Assembly (NCBI GenBank): GCA_947379965.1
Contig: CANCPC010000006.1
Location: forward strand, 1 to 53,600
Length of the DNA stretch: 53,600 nucleotides
Source of the DNA: Flavobacteriaceae bacterium
Lineage (GTDB): Bacteria; Bacteroidota; Bacteroidia; Flavobacteriales; Flavobacteriaceae
Direction of reading: 5' to 3'
Shown: positions 53,396 through 53,600 of the stretch, piece after piece
Layout of the letters: each line of letters opens with the position of its first letter
Position numbering within the stretch: the stretch's first letter is position 1
Position numbers and translations under genes: made by a program
The notes under the pieces: generated by a model
Told to the model about the DNA's origin: nothing
Databases searched by the model: none
What the model saw: only the letters and a program-made list of their open reading frames with translations

Positions 53396-53600
53396 TTTAA
53401 AATTTTAAAATTTTGGAATACGTAATAGATTTTGGAAATTTAATGTTTCTAAATTATAAAATCCAAATAATTACTCTTATTTATTACTTGAAAATTAGCT
53501 TTGAGATAGATTTTTGGAAAGTTTTAGAATTTCTACACACTTCATTAATTAATTTATTATAAAGCTAAAAAGCGAAATAAACGGACTATTAATTCCGCTT

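Overview
The window looks like chromosome of a Bacteroidota bacterium close to Flavobacterium. The DNA is strongly AT-rich and genes lack Shine-Dalgarno sequences. Several good TAnnTTTG promoter boxes of the Bacteroidota type are visible. The first protein ends in a type IX secretion (T9SS) sorting domain, and the T9SS/gliding lipoprotein SprE is encoded further on. The ATP synthase operon is the split Bacteroidota kind, with atpD and atpC absent. No rRNA, tRNA, CRISPR array, transposase or phage gene was recognised.

Layout. 1-18.7 kb is mostly envelope and carbohydrate metabolism on the + strand: the 3' end of a SprB-like repeat adhesin, two CE4 polysaccharide deacetylases, a Tat-exported Gfo/Idh/MocA oxidoreductase with a membrane acyltransferase, a GH63 glucosidase, a lipoprotein with five PepSY-like repeats, a TonB-plug-only protein, a GH13 glucosidase, an uncharacterised lipoprotein paired with a deacetylase, and the conserved but poorly understood trio circularly permuted ATP-grasp / alpha-E / transglutaminase.

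18.7-26.5 kb is a minus-strand run of cell-envelope genes: flippase, dut, a four-helix-bundle (S23-type) gene sitting between two copies of a palindromic repeat, a sugar nucleotidyltransferase, a TPR protein, a DUF4292 lipoprotein and an EnvC-like protein, plus a GNAT gene. This stretch holds several families of short palindromic intergenic repeats.

26.5-35.5 kb (minus strand) joins sprE, a bactofilin, an AtpI-like protein and a small membrane protein to atpB-E-F-H-A-G. atpB has its own promoter, there is a terminator-like hairpin after atpE, and a strong terminator follows atpG.

36-43 kb holds a PaaE-like flavin/2Fe-2S reductase whose last 26 codons and terminator are duplicated exactly (128 bp) on the far side of a TonB-like gene, then a GT9 glycosyltransferase, DUF4254, uracil phosphoribosyltransferase, two small or medium membrane proteins and purD. 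44-48.5 kb is a small exopolysaccharide block: CapK-like ligase, GT2, polyprenyl-phosphate sugar transferase and UDP-glucuronate decarboxylase. 48.8-53.4 kb holds a GH3-type acyl-adenylase, an anchor-only relative of M23 peptidases, tatA and the RNA-binding protein Tex.

How they work together: most genes build, remodel or export surface glycans and proteins. The SprB-like adhesin needs the T9SS to which SprE belongs, and the oxidoreductase needs the Tat system of which TatA is part. The best candidates for new biology are the 128-bp duplication around the TonB-like gene, the repeat-flanked four-helix-bundle gene, and the ATP-grasp/alpha-E/transglutaminase trio.
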